64,000 nt of DNA from Solirubrobacter soli DSM 22325 (GCF_000423665.1 NZ_AUIK01000008.1:124001-188000); one strand, 5' to 3'; positions 51,876 to 62,390 are shown, counted from the stretch's first letter. Notes: generated by a model from the letters alone, not told the origin. Translations and numbers: made by a program.

Positions 51876-52268
51876 ATGGGTGCATGGGGAGAAGGCGTGC
51901 TGGAGAACGACACGGCGCTCGACTGGCTCGGCGAGCTGGAAGAGCAGCCGCAGATCCAGACGATCACGATCGCGCTGTCCGAGGCCGCGAACGAGACGGA
52001 CTACCTGGACGCGGACCTCGGGTGCGAGGCGCTCGTCGCCGCCGAGCTCGTGGCCTACGCGCTCGGCCGGCCGCCGCGCGAGCCGGACGAACGACTCACG
52101 GCGCTCGCCGAGTTGGACGGCCTGCGCGAGCATGCATCGCTCGCCGCCCAGGCCGTCGCGGTCGTCGCCGACACCGACCGCTCGGAGCTCAGCGACCTCT
52201 GGACCGAGGACGGCCCGAACGAGGACTGGGACAAGGTCCTCGCCGATCTGGCCGCGCGCCTGCGTTAG
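51876..52268 (+). CDS. DUF4259 protein
   Basis: Predicted 130 aa. The opening MGAWGEGVLENDTALDWL is the hallmark of DUF4259, a small cytosolic family found widely in actinobacteria and often near toxin-immunity-type genes; its function is unknown. ALRAYALGRPP-like helices follow (ELVAYALGRPPREPDERLTA). The ATG at 51876 begins the motif. Its end overlaps the convergent RNase R gene by 4 bp. Confidence 0.87.
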   Translation: MGAWGEGVLENDTALDWLGELEEQPQIQTITIALSEAANETDYLDADLGCEALVAAELVAYALGRPPREPDERLTALAELDGLREHASLAAQAVAVVADTDRSELSDLWTEDGPNEDWDKVLADLAARLR

Positions 52269-53953
52269 ACCTCGACGGGCGCGAGGTCGACGCGGCCGCG
52301 GATCGCGTCCACCTGCGCGACCTGGACGCGGACGGGGTCGCCGAGCCGGATGCGCTTGCCGGAGGCGCCGACGAGCATGACCTCGTGCTCGTCGAGGTCG
52401 TACCAATCACCCAACCGCCGAACCGGGAGCATGCCCTCGTAGCCGTCGAACGCGACGAACGCGCCCGCGGCGATCACGCCCGTCACCTCGCCGTCGAACT
52501 CCTGCTGCCAGGCGCGCTCCTCGAACAGGCGGCGTTCCAGCAGGAAGGCACGGGCGACGTTGTCGGCGGTGCGTTCGATCGCCATCGCGTCGCGCTCGCG
52601 GGCCGAGCACCACTCGCCCGCGGCTTCGAGGTCGGAGACGCGCACGGTCGGCTCGCCGGCGCCGATCGCGCTCAGCAGCGAGCGGTGGCAGATCAGGTCG
52701 GGGTAGCGGCGGATCGGCGAGGTGAAGTGGCAGTAGCGCTCCGAGCGCAGGCCGTAGTGGCCGAGGTTGCGCGGCGAGTAGCGCGCCTGCTTCAGGGAAC
52801 GCAGCACGAGCGACGTGAACGCGGCGCGGCCGTGGCCGCGGCGGCGGACCTCGGCGTCGACGAGCCGCGCGGCCTCGCTCGCGACCTCACCCGCCTGCAG
52901 CGCGGTCAGGTGCTCGCCGACCGCCGGCGTCGGCACGCCCAAAGCGGCCAGCTGCGCGAGCAGCCGCTCGACGCGCGACGCGTCCGGCGGCTCGTGCACG
53001 CGATACAAGGCGGGCAGCTTGCGCGCCGCCAGCAACGAGGCCACGGCCTCGTTGGCGGCGATCATCAGGAACTCGATCAGCCGGTGCGACTCGGTCTGCT
53101 CGGACGGCAGCAGCGTCTCGACGTGGCCCTCGCGGGAGAAGCCGAACTCGGGCTCGCTCGACTCCACCGCCAGCGCGCCGCCCGCCTCGCGCGCCTCGGC
53201 CAGCGCCGCCGCGACCCGCCGCGCCGCCGCCAGCGGCCGAGCCCACGGCTCCTCCGCCCGCTCGGCGCCCGCGAAGATCCGGTCCACGTGCGGGTAATCG
53301 AGCCGCATGTCACTCCGGATGACGGACCGGTGGAACGCGGTGCGGCGCACCTTCGCGCCCTCGAACTCGAGCTCGACCGTCACGGTCATCCGGTCCTCGC
53401 CCGGCACCAGCGAGCAGGCACGGTTCGACAGCGCCTCGGGCAGCATCGGCTCGACCAGCCCCGGCACGTACACGCTGTTCCCGCGCCGGAACGCCTCACG
53501 ATCGAGCGCCGACCCAGGCCGCACGAACGCGGCCACGTCGGCGATGTGCACCCACACCCGCACGGCGCCGTCGGGCAGCTCCTCCGCCGAGATCGCGTCG
53601 TCGAAGTCGCGCGCCGTCGGCGGGTCGATCGTGAACGTGACGAGATCGCGGAAGTCCGCCCGCCCATCGAGCGACGCCTCCGCCAGCCGCGCCTCGCGCT
53701 CGACGAGCGGGTCGAACCGCCGCCGCAGGCCGCGGTCGACCATCAGGGCGTCGAGCACGTCGCGCGCGACGTCGGGCCGCCCGATCCGCCGCTCCACCCG
53801 CGCGCGCCCGCCCTTGCCGGGCGCGACCTGGACGATGTCGCCGACGCGCACGTTGCCGCGCGGCTTGTCCACGTTCACCCAGTGGCCGCGCTCGAAGAGC
53901 GGCGTGACGCGCCCCCGGTTGTCGAGCACGCCGACGAGCGGCGCCTGCCTCAC
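52265..53953 (-). CDS. rnr: Short RNase R/RNase II-family exoribonuclease
   Basis: Predicted 562 aa, shorter than E. coli RNase R (813) and RNase II (644). One cold-shock-like RNA domain is visible at the N-terminus (GVLDNRGRVTPLFERGHWV). The catalytic RNB domain contains TIDPPTARDFDDAISAEE with the metal-binding Asp cluster, RGNSVYVPGLVEPMLPE and HFTSPIRRYPDLICHR. An S1 domain closes the protein (EVTGVIAAGAFVAFDGYEG). It degrades RNA 3' to 5'; RNase R also removes mRNA from tmRNA-rescued ribosomes in other bacteria. The GTG at 53951-53953 overlaps the CtpA stop as GTGA, so translation is coupled. Confidence 0.9.
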   Translation of the reverse strand: MRQAPLVGVLDNRGRVTPLFERGHWVNVDKPRGNVRVGDIVQVAPGKGGRARVERRIGRPDVARDVLDALMVDRGLRRRFDPLVEREARLAEASLDGRADFRDLVTFTIDPPTARDFDDAISAEELPDGAVRVWVHIADVAAFVRPGSALDREAFRRGNSVYVPGLVEPMLPEALSNRACSLVPGEDRMTVTVELEFEGAKVRRTAFHRSVIRSDMRLDYPHVDRIFAGAERAEEPWARPLAAARRVAAALAEAREAGGALAVESSEPEFGFSREGHVETLLPSEQTESHRLIEFLMIAANEAVASLLAARKLPALYRVHEPPDASRVERLLAQLAALGVPTPAVGEHLTALQAGEVASEAARLVDAEVRRRGHGRAAFTSLVLRSLKQARYSPRNLGHYGLRSERYCHFTSPIRRYPDLICHRSLLSAIGAGEPTVRVSDLEAAGEWCSARERDAMAIERTADNVARAFLLERRLFEERAWQQEFDGEVTGVIAAGAFVAFDGYEGMLPVRRLGDWYDLDEHEVMLVGASGKRIRLGDPVRVQVAQVDAIRGRVDLAPVEV

Positions 53954-55134
53954 TCCGCGGCCACCGTCTCCAGCGCCTTGTCGAGCGCCTCGTCCTTCGC
54001 GGTCTTCGGGTCGTCGGACGCCTGGATGTCCGGCGTGATCCCCGCGCCGCGGCGCACGCCGCCGCCGCCGAGGTTGCGCCCGGTCGGCGTGAAGTACTCG
54101 CCCACGGTGATGTCCAGCGCGCCGCCGTTGGGCAGCCGCTCGATCTCCTGGAAGACGCCCTTGCCGAACGTCCGCGTCCCCACGACCTTCGCCCGCTTGC
54201 GGTCCTGGAGCGCGCCCGTGACGATCTCGGACGCCGACGCGGAGGCCTCGTCGACGAGCACCACGACCGGGATCGAGCCCTTGATCGCGCCGCCCTCGGC
54301 GTTGTAGACGTGCTCCGGCCGCGCGCGGCCCTTGGTCGACACGACCCGGCCGTCGGGGAGGAACACCGAGGCGACCGAGACGGCCTCGTTCAAAAGCCCG
54401 CCGCCGTTGTGGCGCAGGTCGAGCACGACGCCGGTCGCGCCGTCCTTGAGCTCCTTGTTCACCGCGTCCTTGACGTCCTTGCCCGACCCGGCGGTGAACC
54501 CGGCGAGCCGCACCCACGCGATCTTCTTGCCGGCCTCGCGCTTGGTCTCGGACTGCACGATCGGGATGTCCACCTTCGCGCGCTTGAGCGTGAGCTTGCG
54601 CCCGTCCTTGAGACCGAGCGTGACCGACGAGCCCGCCGGTCCCTTGATCAGCGCCGTCGACTGGTCCGACGTCTTGCCCGCGAGCGACTTGCCGTTGGCC
54701 GTGACGATGATGTCGCCGACCTTCAGCCCGCCTTCCTTCGCCGGCGAGTCGTCATAGACCTCCTCGACCCGCAGGCCCTCCTTGGTCTCGGACACCGACA
54801 TGCCGACGCCCTCGAACTGGCCCTCGGTGTCGAGCTGGAAGTCCGAGTACTCCTTCGGCGAGAAGTAGTGCGAGAACTGGTCCTGGAGGGAGGAGACCGC
54901 GGCCGTCAGCGACGTATTGAGCAGCTGGTTGCGGTCGATCTTGCGGTAGTAGTCGCGCTGGATCGTGTCGATCGCCTCTTCGTAGAGGCGCCCGTCGGAG
55001 TCGTTGACGAGCGCGTCGCGGGCGAAGCCCGGCAGGGTGCCGGGATGACCGCCGAGGAAGATGCCCAGCACGAGCGCGATCGGGATCAGGGCGACGAGGA
55101 TTCCCAGAGCCCCTGGGCTGCGACGGTGACGCAT
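53950..55134 (-). CDS. S41 C-terminal processing protease (CtpA-type)
   Basis: Predicted 394 aa. An N-terminal membrane anchor or signal (ALGILVALIPIALVLGIFLGG) leads into a PDZ domain (about 105-190; VEEVYDDSPAKEGGLKVGDII). The S41 protease core has LDLRHNGGGLLNEAVSVA, the catalytic Ser in DEASASASEIVTGAL and the catalytic Lys in GTRTFGKGVFQ. It cleaves proteins near their C-termini outside the cytoplasm. It is co-translated with the RNase R gene downstream through a 4-bp overlap. Confidence 0.92.
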   Translation of the reverse strand: MRHRRSPGALGILVALIPIALVLGIFLGGHPGTLPGFARDALVNDSDGRLYEEAIDTIQRDYYRKIDRNQLLNTSLTAAVSSLQDQFSHYFSPKEYSDFQLDTEGQFEGVGMSVSETKEGLRVEEVYDDSPAKEGGLKVGDIIVTANGKSLAGKTSDQSTALIKGPAGSSVTLGLKDGRKLTLKRAKVDIPIVQSETKREAGKKIAWVRLAGFTAGSGKDVKDAVNKELKDGATGVVLDLRHNGGGLLNEAVSVASVFLPDGRVVSTKGRARPEHVYNAEGGAIKGSIPVVVLVDEASASASEIVTGALQDRKRAKVVGTRTFGKGVFQEIERLPNGGALDITVGEYFTPTGRNLGGGGVRRGAGITPDIQASDDPKTAKDEALDKALETVAAE

Positions 55135-55163
55135 GTACGCGACCTCACGGTACCGCGCGAACG

Positions 55164-55544
55164 TCAGCTCCCGCTAAGGGAGAGCTCGAACCACACGCGG
55201 GCGCGTTCGTCGAAGTCCGCCGCCCAGCGTGAGGACAGCCGATCGGTGAAGTGCAGCCCCCAGCCGCGGTCGGAGCCGGGCCGGCGTGGCGGGGGGACGA
55301 AGCCCGGGCCGGGGTCCAGCACCTCGATCCGCAATACACCCTCGGACAGAGCGATGCGCACTTCGAGGTCACCCTCCTCGAGCACGTGCTCGATCGCGTT
55401 GGCGACCAGCTCGGACAGGAGCAAGCGGGCGTTCTCGAACACCTCTGAGTCGAGTTGCGTACGCACCTGGTCGAGAAATAGGCGCGCTTGCGCCGCTGAA
55501 CCGGGTGACTTCGGGAGCGTTGTCGAGTAGAAAACAGAAATCAG
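55164..55544 (-). CDS. RsbW/SpoIIAB-like anti-sigma ATPase
   Basis: Predicted about 126 aa, HATPase_c_2 fold. STTLPKSPGSAAQARLFLDQ starts the domain; the N-box is LLLSELVANAIEHV and the G1 box VLDPGPGFVPPP, then WGLHFTDRLSSRW. It should bind a sigma factor or phosphorylate the STAS protein encoded next door. The start is a puzzle: no ATG, GTG or TTG lies before the conserved region. CTG at 55542-55544 or ATT next to it would keep the fold whole; GTG at 55464-55466 would delete its first strand and helix. It is divergent from the STAS gene. Confidence 0.78.
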   Translation of the reverse strand: MISVFYSTTLPKSPGSAAQARLFLDQVRTQLDSEVFENARLLLSELVANAIEHVLEEGDLEVRIALSEGVLRIEVLDPGPGFVPPPRRPGSDRGWGLHFTDRLSSRWAADFDERARVWFELSLSGS

Positions 55545-55578
55545 AGAGCCGGGTACCCGGGCAACCCGTACTACAGCC

Positions 55579-55893
55579 GTGGTTCCATTCGCACTAGAGC
55601 GCCAACTTTCTTCCGGCACCGCACGGATCGTCGTTCGCGGTGAGCTCGACCTGTCCACGGGCCCGCGCGTGGAAGAGGAGATCCGCCGCGCCGAGGCCGA
55701 GCAGCCGGAGACGTTGATCCTCGACCTGCGCGAGGTGTCGTTCTTCGACTCGACCGGCCTCCAGCTCGTGCTCGACGCCGACGTTCGCGCCCGCGAAGAA
55801 GGCCGCACCCTGATCGTCCTCCCCGGCGACGGCGAGCCCCGCCGGATCCTCGAGCTCGCCGAGGTGGCCGACCGGCTCCGCTTGGAGGAGTGA
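55579..55893 (+). CDS. STAS-domain anti-sigma factor antagonist
   Basis: Predicted 104 aa, RsbV/SpoIIAA type. TARIVVRGELDLSTGPRVEE and LILDLREVSFFDSTGLQLVL show the fold, with the phosphorylatable Ser at S58 in DSTG. When dephosphorylated it would bind the anti-sigma ATPase and release the sigma factor. It starts with GTG and lacks a strong ribosome site. The SpoIIE phosphatase begins one base after its stop, forming an operon that closes the partner-switching loop. Confidence 0.9.
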   Translation: MVPFALERQLSSGTARIVVRGELDLSTGPRVEEEIRRAEAEQPETLILDLREVSFFDSTGLQLVLDADVRAREEGRTLIVLPGDGEPRRILELAEVADRLRLEE

Positions 55894-55894
55894 C

Positions 55895-57202
55895 GTGATC
55901 GGCGACTCCGACGTGTCCCGTCGCAGCGCGCTCCAGGCCGACCTGATGCGCGAGCAGACCGCACGCGTCGCCGCGCAGGCCGCCGAGCGTCGGAGCACGT
56001 TCCTGGCCGAGGCAAGCCCGCTGCTGGACGCGTCTCTGGATCTGCGCTCGACGCTGGACTCGCTGACCCGCCTTTCGGTGCCGTTCCTGGCCGACGTGTG
56101 CATCGTCGACGAGATCCACCTCAACGACGTGCGCCGCCTGGCCGCGGCGGCGGCCGACCCGGCGGTCGAGCGCCTCGTGCGCGAGTTGCCGAGCCGCTAC
56201 CCGGTCGATCCGGGCGACCCGATCGCCCGCGTGGTCGAGAGCGGATGCTCGGAGACCCTGACCCGCGCCAATGTCTTCGGCCCGACCGCAAAGCCCGATC
56301 TCGCGCACGCCGCCCTGCTCGTCCCGCTGAAGGCGCGCGGGCGCACGATCGGCATCGTCGTCTTCGCCTCGCTGGACCCGTCGCGCCGCTACGGCACCGA
56401 GGACCTCCTGCTGGGCGAGGACCTGGCACGGCGCGCGGCGCTCGCGCTCGACAACGCCCGCCTGTTCGAGGACCTCAGCGGGGTCGCGCGGGCGCTGCAG
56501 TCGGCGTTGCTGCCGCAGCGCTTGCCGGAGCTCGACGGCCTCGAGCTCGCGGCGCGCTTCCGCCCTGCCGGCGACGGGTCGATGATCGGCGGCGACTTCT
56601 ACGACGTGCTGCCCTGCGACGGCGGCGTCGACCTCGTGATCGGCGACGTCACCGGCAGGGGCGCCCGCGCGGCGGCGCTGACCTCGCTCGTCCGCCACAC
56701 CCTGCGCACCGCGGCGCGCTACGAGTCCTCGCCCAGCCGGGTGCTGGACGTCGTCAACCAGACGCTGATCTCCGAGCGCACCGACCGCGGCCGCTACTGC
56801 ACGGTCGCGCTCTGCCGGGTCGAGCTCGGCGGCAGCGTGCGGGCGACGATCTGCTGCGCCGGGCACCCGATGCCGATGGTCATGCGCGGGTCAGGCGAGA
56901 TCGAGCACGTCGGCCGCCCCGGCTCGGTCCTCGGCTGGGTCGAGGATCCGAAGCTGCTCGACATCGACTTCGAGCTGGCGCCTTCCGAATCCCTCGTGCT
57001 GTTCACCGACGGCGTGACCGAGGCGCGTACCACCGGCGACGCCTACGGGCTCGGCGGGCTCGAGTCGCTGCTGCGCGACGCGGCGGGCGAAGGCGCGGCG
57101 GGCATCGCCGCGCGGGTGGACCAGGCCGCGGCGCGCGAGGGCGCGCGCCGCGACGATGTCGCCGTGTTGGTGGCTAAACGCGGAGGAACTTCCGCAGGCT
57201 GA
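55895..57202 (+). CDS. GAF-SpoIIE (PP2C-type) serine phosphatase
   Basis: Predicted 435 aa. Residues about 35-185 form a GAF-like sensor (LDLRSTLDSLTRLSVPFLADVC, LLVPLKARGRTIGIVVFAS). The C-terminal SpoIIE/PP2C domain shows the metal-binding Asp in MIGGDFYDVLP, then LVIGDVTGRGARAAAL, CCAGHPMPMVMR and LVLFTDGVTEART. It should dephosphorylate the STAS protein encoded immediately upstream in response to a signal sensed by GAF. It starts with GTG. Its 3' end overlaps convergent ftsX by 29 bp. Confidence 0.92.
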   Translation: MIGDSDVSRRSALQADLMREQTARVAAQAAERRSTFLAEASPLLDASLDLRSTLDSLTRLSVPFLADVCIVDEIHLNDVRRLAAAAADPAVERLVRELPSRYPVDPGDPIARVVESGCSETLTRANVFGPTAKPDLAHAALLVPLKARGRTIGIVVFASLDPSRRYGTEDLLLGEDLARRAALALDNARLFEDLSGVARALQSALLPQRLPELDGLELAARFRPAGDGSMIGGDFYDVLPCDGGVDLVIGDVTGRGARAAALTSLVRHTLRTAARYESSPSRVLDVVNQTLISERTDRGRYCTVALCRVELGGSVRATICCAGHPMPMVMRGSGEIEHVGRPGSVLGWVEDPKLLDIDFELAPSESLVLFTDGVTEARTTGDAYGLGGLESLLRDAAGEGAAGIAARVDQAAAREGARRDDVAVLVAKRGGTSAG

Positions 57203-58067
57203 GGCCGGAGCCGAGCGCGGAGACCGCGACGCCGGCGAGCAGCAGCAGGCCGATCAGCAGCCGGAAGTCGATCGTGTCCGGCGCGGCGATCAGCGCGAAG
57301 TCCTGGGCGAGCGGGTCGACGATCGCGACCTTGGCCACGATCAGCAGCAGGACCGCGAGCAGTCCGCCGGCCGCGCCGACGATCACCCCTTCGAGCACGA
57401 ACGGCCAGCGGATGAACCAGTCGGTCGCGCCGACGAGCTTCATCACCTCGACCTCGCGACGGCGGGCGTACAGCGACAGGCGGATCGTGTTGGCGATCAG
57501 CAGCACGGAGGCGACGCCGAGCAGGCCCAGCAGCAGCGCCATCGTGATCTTCACGACGCGGGTGACCGAGAGGATCTTGTTCGTGTCCTCCTCGCGGTTG
57601 CGGACCTCGTCGATCGCGGGATCCACGACCGTCGTGCCGCCACCCGGCGCCTGCGGCGCGAGCGCGTCCTTGATCTTGGCGATGTCGTCCGGGTTCTTCG
57701 GCGTGATGCGGAACGTGTCCGGCAGCGGGTTGGAGCCGAGCAGCTCGTACGCCTTCGGGTTGCGCTTCTTCTCCGTGCGGTACGCCTGCTCCTTGGAGAT
57801 GAAGACGACGTCCTTGACCAGCGGCTCGGCCTTGAGCAGGCGATCGACGCGGTCGATGTCGCCCTTCTTGACGTCGGTCTTGAGATAGACGTCGGCGATC
57901 ACCTTGCCGCGGACCTCGTTGGCCGCGCCGGTGGTCGCCTGCACGACCGGGAGGAAGACGCCGAGCACGAGCACGGTGACGAGCACCGTGGCCATGGCGG
58001 CGAAGCTGGGGACGGCGTTGCGCTTGAGCGCCCGCAGCGCCTCGCGCAGGAAGAAGACGGGCCTCAC
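57174..58067 (-). CDS. ftsX: Cell division permease-like protein FtsX
   Basis: Predicted 297 aa with the FtsX topology: a first membrane helix (about 22-44, FAAMATVLVTVLVLGVFLPV), a large extracytoplasmic domain (about 45-165), then three helices, with ARRREVEVMKLVGATDWFIR in the loop after the second helix. With FtsE it forms the complex that activates peptidoglycan hydrolases at division. In actinobacteria the extracellular domain binds an RipC-type hydrolase; none is encoded here. The ATG overlaps the ftsE stop by 4 bp. Confidence 0.95.
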   Translation of the reverse strand: MRPVFFLREALRALKRNAVPSFAAMATVLVTVLVLGVFLPVVQATTGAANEVRGKVIADVYLKTDVKKGDIDRVDRLLKAEPLVKDVVFISKEQAYRTEKKRNPKAYELLGSNPLPDTFRITPKNPDDIAKIKDALAPQAPGGGTTVVDPAIDEVRNREEDTNKILSVTRVVKITMALLLGLLGVASVLLIANTIRLSLYARRREVEVMKLVGATDWFIRWPFVLEGVIVGAAGGLLAVLLLIVAKVAIVDPLAQDFALIAAPDTIDFRLLIGLLLLAGVAVSALGSGLSLRKFLRV

Positions 58068-58792
58068 CCTTGTGCGCTCCGCATCCGGATGGCGAACTCC
58101 CGCGTGTTCTCGTTGGCGGCGTAGGCGCCGGCCCGCTCGTCGCGGACGATCTTGCCGCTCTGCAGCTCGATCACGCGGCGGCGCATCTTGTCCACCATCG
58201 CCACGTCGTGGGTGGCGACCAGGACCGTCGTGCCGGTCTGGTTGATGCGGTAGAGCAGCTGCATGATCCCGATCGACGTCTCGGGGTCGAGGTTGCCCGT
58301 GGGCTCGTCGGCGATCAGCAGCGGCGGGTGGTTGACGAACGCGCGCGCGATCGCCACGCGCTGCTGCTCGCCGCCGGAGAGCTGGTCGGGGTAGTTGTGC
58401 AGCTTGGTGCTCAGACCGGTCAGGCGCAGGATGTCCGGCACCTTGTCGCGGATCTCGCGCCGGCTGCCGCCCGTGACCTGCAGGGCGTACGCGACGTTCT
58501 CGTAGACCGTCCGGTTGGGCAGGAGCTTGTAGTCCTGGAAGATCACGCCGAGGTTGCGGCGGTAGTACGGGACGCGCGGCCGCGGGATCTTCTGCAGGTC
58601 GCGCCCGGCGACGCGGATCTCGCCGTCGGTGGGTTCGAGCTCCTTGATCAGGAGCTTCATCGCCGTCGACTTGCCGGACCCGGAGTGGCCGACCAGGAAG
58701 ACGAACTCGCCCGGGAAGATGTCGAAGGACACGCCGTCGAGCGCGACGTCGGTCGCGCTGTAGCGCTTTTCCACCCCGCTGAAGCTGATCAC
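58064..58792 (-). CDS. ftsE: Cell division ATP-binding protein FtsE
   Basis: Predicted 242 aa. All ABC motifs are present: Walker [11 protein letters not shown]-loop FQDYKLLPN, signature [12 protein letters not shown], Walker [14 protein letters not shown] and the H-loop ATHD. FRVE-like opening [12 protein letters not shown] matches FtsE, which supports the GTG at 58790-58792. An ATG at 58885 would add 31 Arg/His-rich residues unlike FtsE. It powers FtsX-mediated control of cell-wall hydrolases and is coupled to ftsX by the ATGA overlap. Confidence 0.93.
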   Translation of the reverse strand: MISFSGVEKRYSATDVALDGVSFDIFPGEFVFLVGHSGSGKSTAMKLLIKELEPTDGEIRVAGRDLQKIPRPRVPYYRRNLGVIFQDYKLLPNRTVYENVAYALQVTGGSRREIRDKVPDILRLTGLSTKLHNYPDQLSGGEQQRVAIARAFVNHPPLLIADEPTGNLDPETSIGIMQLLYRINQTGTTVLVATHDVAMVDKMRRRVIELQSGKIVRDERAGAYAANENTREFAIRMRSAQG

Positions 58793-58956
58793 CGCGCCTG
58801 TGGCGGGCGGATGCGGAGCAGAGGACGGGCGATGCGGGTCGTCGCGGTGCCGGCGACGACGCAGATGTCGTTCAGTGGCTGCCATACGTCAGGCGTCGAG
58901 GGTACGAGGCCAAGTTCGCCCAAGACGCAAGTTCCCCTGCAGTAGGCTCAGCTTCT

Positions 58957-60204
58957 ATGGCGCGCATCGAGTCCTCCTCCCTGCCGAACGGCCTTCCGCT
59001 GCACCGCGTCGAGCTGCCGACCCGCTCCACCACGGTGCTGGTCGCCTTCGACGCCGGCGCGCGGACCGAACGGCCCGAAGAGAACGGGATGGCCCATTTT
59101 CTCGAGCATCTCGTGTTCAAAGGCGGCCAGAAGTACGACGACTACCGCAAGGTCAATCAGACCGCGGAGACGATGGGCGCCGTCCTGAACGCCTACACGT
59201 CGCACGACCTGGTCGCGTTCCACATCACCTGCCGCGCGGAGGTGGTGGGTGAGGCGATCGACCTGCTGACCGACTTCGTCGGGCGCCCGAAGATCGACGC
59301 CGAGGAGCTCGACCGCGAGCGCGGGGTCGTGATCCAGGAGATCGCGCGCGCGCAGGACCAGCCCTCGGTGCTGGCCGAGCACCTGATCGACAAGGCCGCG
59401 TTCGGCGATCACCCGCTCGGGCGGCCGGTCCTCGGGCCCGAGGAGCACCTGCGCACGTTCTCGCGCGACGCGATCCTCGCCTTCCGGCGCCGCCAGTGGG
59501 TGGGCTCGCGCGGCGGCGCGTTCCTGGTCGGCAACCTCGACCACGTGCCCGAGAACTCCGAGATGGCCGAGCTGTTCGGGCGCTTCCCGTCGATCTCCGC
59601 CAACGGCTCCTCCGAGCCGGCGCCCGCGTTCGCGCCCACGACCCTGGTCGAGAACCGCGACTCCAAGCAGTCGCACCTGCGGATGTCCTACCGGCCGAAG
59701 ATCGACCCCCGCGTGGGCGCCGAGCGCGCCGCCCTGGGCGTCTACTCCACGCTGCTGGGCGGCTCGATGGGCTCGCGGCTGTTCGACGAGATCCGCGAGC
59801 AGCGCGGCCTCGCCTACAGCGTCTACGCGATCGACCACTCCTTCGCCGACGTGCCGATCCTCCAGCTCTCGGCGGGCCTTGACTCCTCCAAATGCGTCGA
59901 GGCGTTCAAGCGCATGGGCGAGATCGTCGAGGAGTTGCGCACCGACGGTCCCTCCGAGGAAGAGGTCGAGCGCGCCCGCGCCTACGCCGCCGGCCGCCGC
60001 GTGCTCGCCTTCGAGAACACCAACGCCGTCGCCCGCCACGCCGCGACCCAGACGGTCGTGTTCAACCAGGACATCGACCCCGACAAGGCGATCGCCTCCC
60101 TCGACGCCGTGACCTATGACGAGGTCGTCGAAGTCGCCCGCGGCATCTCGAACGAGTTGTCGATCGCCGTCGTCGGGCCCCATACGCAGGATGAGTTCTC
60201 ATAA
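58957..60204 (+). CDS. M16 zinc peptidase (processing peptidase-like)
   Basis: Predicted 415 aa, about the length of single-chain M16B peptidases. The inverted zinc motif HFLEH (47-51) lies in ENGMAHFLEHLVFKGG, with the downstream Glu in RGVVIQEIARAQDQ. The C-terminal half has the substrate-binding LFDEIREQRGLAYSVYA. It is probably a cytosolic or membrane-associated peptidase acting on short or unfolded chains. The ATG is preceded by a short leader with no strong ribosome site. It is divergent from ftsE. Confidence 0.92.
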   Translation: MARIESSSLPNGLPLHRVELPTRSTTVLVAFDAGARTERPEENGMAHFLEHLVFKGGQKYDDYRKVNQTAETMGAVLNAYTSHDLVAFHITCRAEVVGEAIDLLTDFVGRPKIDAEELDRERGVVIQEIARAQDQPSVLAEHLIDKAAFGDHPLGRPVLGPEEHLRTFSRDAILAFRRRQWVGSRGGAFLVGNLDHVPENSEMAELFGRFPSISANGSSEPAPAFAPTTLVENRDSKQSHLRMSYRPKIDPRVGAERAALGVYSTLLGGSMGSRLFDEIREQRGLAYSVYAIDHSFADVPILQLSAGLDSSKCVEAFKRMGEIVEELRTDGPSEEEVERARAYAAGRRVLAFENTNAVARHAATQTVVFNQDIDPDKAIASLDAVTYDEVVEVARGISNELSIAVVGPHTQDEFS

Positions 60205-60249
60205 CGGACTCTTGCTGCGCGGCCTTTTGTCGGCCACAATGCTTGACGG

Positions 60250-60609
60250 GTGAACTTCGAGGAGCTCAACCACCGCGAGCTCGAGCGGTACGTCCGACGC
60301 GTCTCGGACCGGTGGCCGCTGGACCGCGCGCTGCTCGGCGGCGCCCGCGTGGCTGACCTCCGCGGCGCCGGCGCCCAGCGCGAACGCGGCCCGGAATACG
60401 TCGTCGTGCTCGTCAGCGAGCACTTCGACGGCGTCCCCTGGCTCGAACGCGTCTACGTGACCGGAACCCTGTGGGACGCCTACGAGATGGGCGCCCCGGC
60501 CGACATGCACGCCTACACGCAGGCCGAGTTCGAGCGTCGCCGCGAGAACCTCCCCGCCGTACGCGACGCGGACGAGTGGGGCCTCGAGCTGCTCCCCGAG
60601 CACGCCTAA
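60250..60609 (+). CDS. Hypothetical small protein
   Basis: Predicted 119 aa with a GTG start 45 bp after the M16 gene. The sequence ALLGGARVADLRGAGAQRER and YVVVLVSEHFDGVPWLERVY is faintly like a minimal nucleotidyltransferase fold but lacks a clear GS...DxD motif. The acidic end has a Trp-containing helix (DEWGLELL). Likely cytosolic and co-transcribed with the M16 peptidase. I do not assign a function. Confidence 0.65.
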   Translation: MNFEELNHRELERYVRRVSDRWPLDRALLGGARVADLRGAGAQRERGPEYVVVLVSEHFDGVPWLERVYVTGTLWDAYEMGAPADMHAYTQAEFERRRENLPAVRDADEWGLELLPEHA

Positions 60610-60941
60610 CCGCGCCGCGCCGCCTCGCCGCCCGCGCGCCCCCGCCGCGCCGCCCCGCGCGTCACCCCACCCGCGCGTGTCTCGCCGCGCGGCCCCCAAC
60701 CCTCGCCCCGCCGGGCGGGCCGAATGAACACGCGTGCTTCCCTCCCAGCCCCAAACACGCACCTTCGTGCGGTTTTCCGCGGTTTTCCGCGTGTTTGCCC
60801 GCGAGAAAGAGTCACCGCAGTTCGCGTTGGAGCCCGCGCATGCGCCCAGGCGCGTCAGCCACCCGACCGCCCGGCTCGCGCGGCCGAACCGCCTCGCGGA
60901 TTCGTGCGTAACGCACCGCGACACTCGCGTGTCGCAGTTGC
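60610..60941. other. 332-bp intergenic region with repeats and palindromes
   Basis: No gene is supported. The first 110 bases are low-complexity C/G. An inverted repeat CAAACACGC (60752-60760)/GCGTGTTTG (60789-60797) encloses a GCGG-TTTT-CCGC hairpin and two tandem copies of GGTTTTCCGC (60771-60790). Two further palindromes lie just before the sigma-factor start. Confidence 0.6.
60904..60935 (+). promoter_or_regulatory. Palindrome plus hairpin before the ECF sigma gene
   Basis: GTGCGT-A-ACGCAC (60904-60916) is a perfect 13-bp palindrome. GCGACAC-TCGC-GTGTCGC (60918-60935) is a perfect 7-bp hairpin whose end is six bases before the ATG at 60942, where a ribosome site would be; no other ribosome site is visible. 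Confidence 0.5.
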
Positions 60942-62327
<1,386 letters not shown>

Positions 62328-62390
62328 CCATCCGTCGAATCTCTCATCGCGCCGTTGCAACCCGCAGGCGGTCCGGTCGATGACCGGGGC

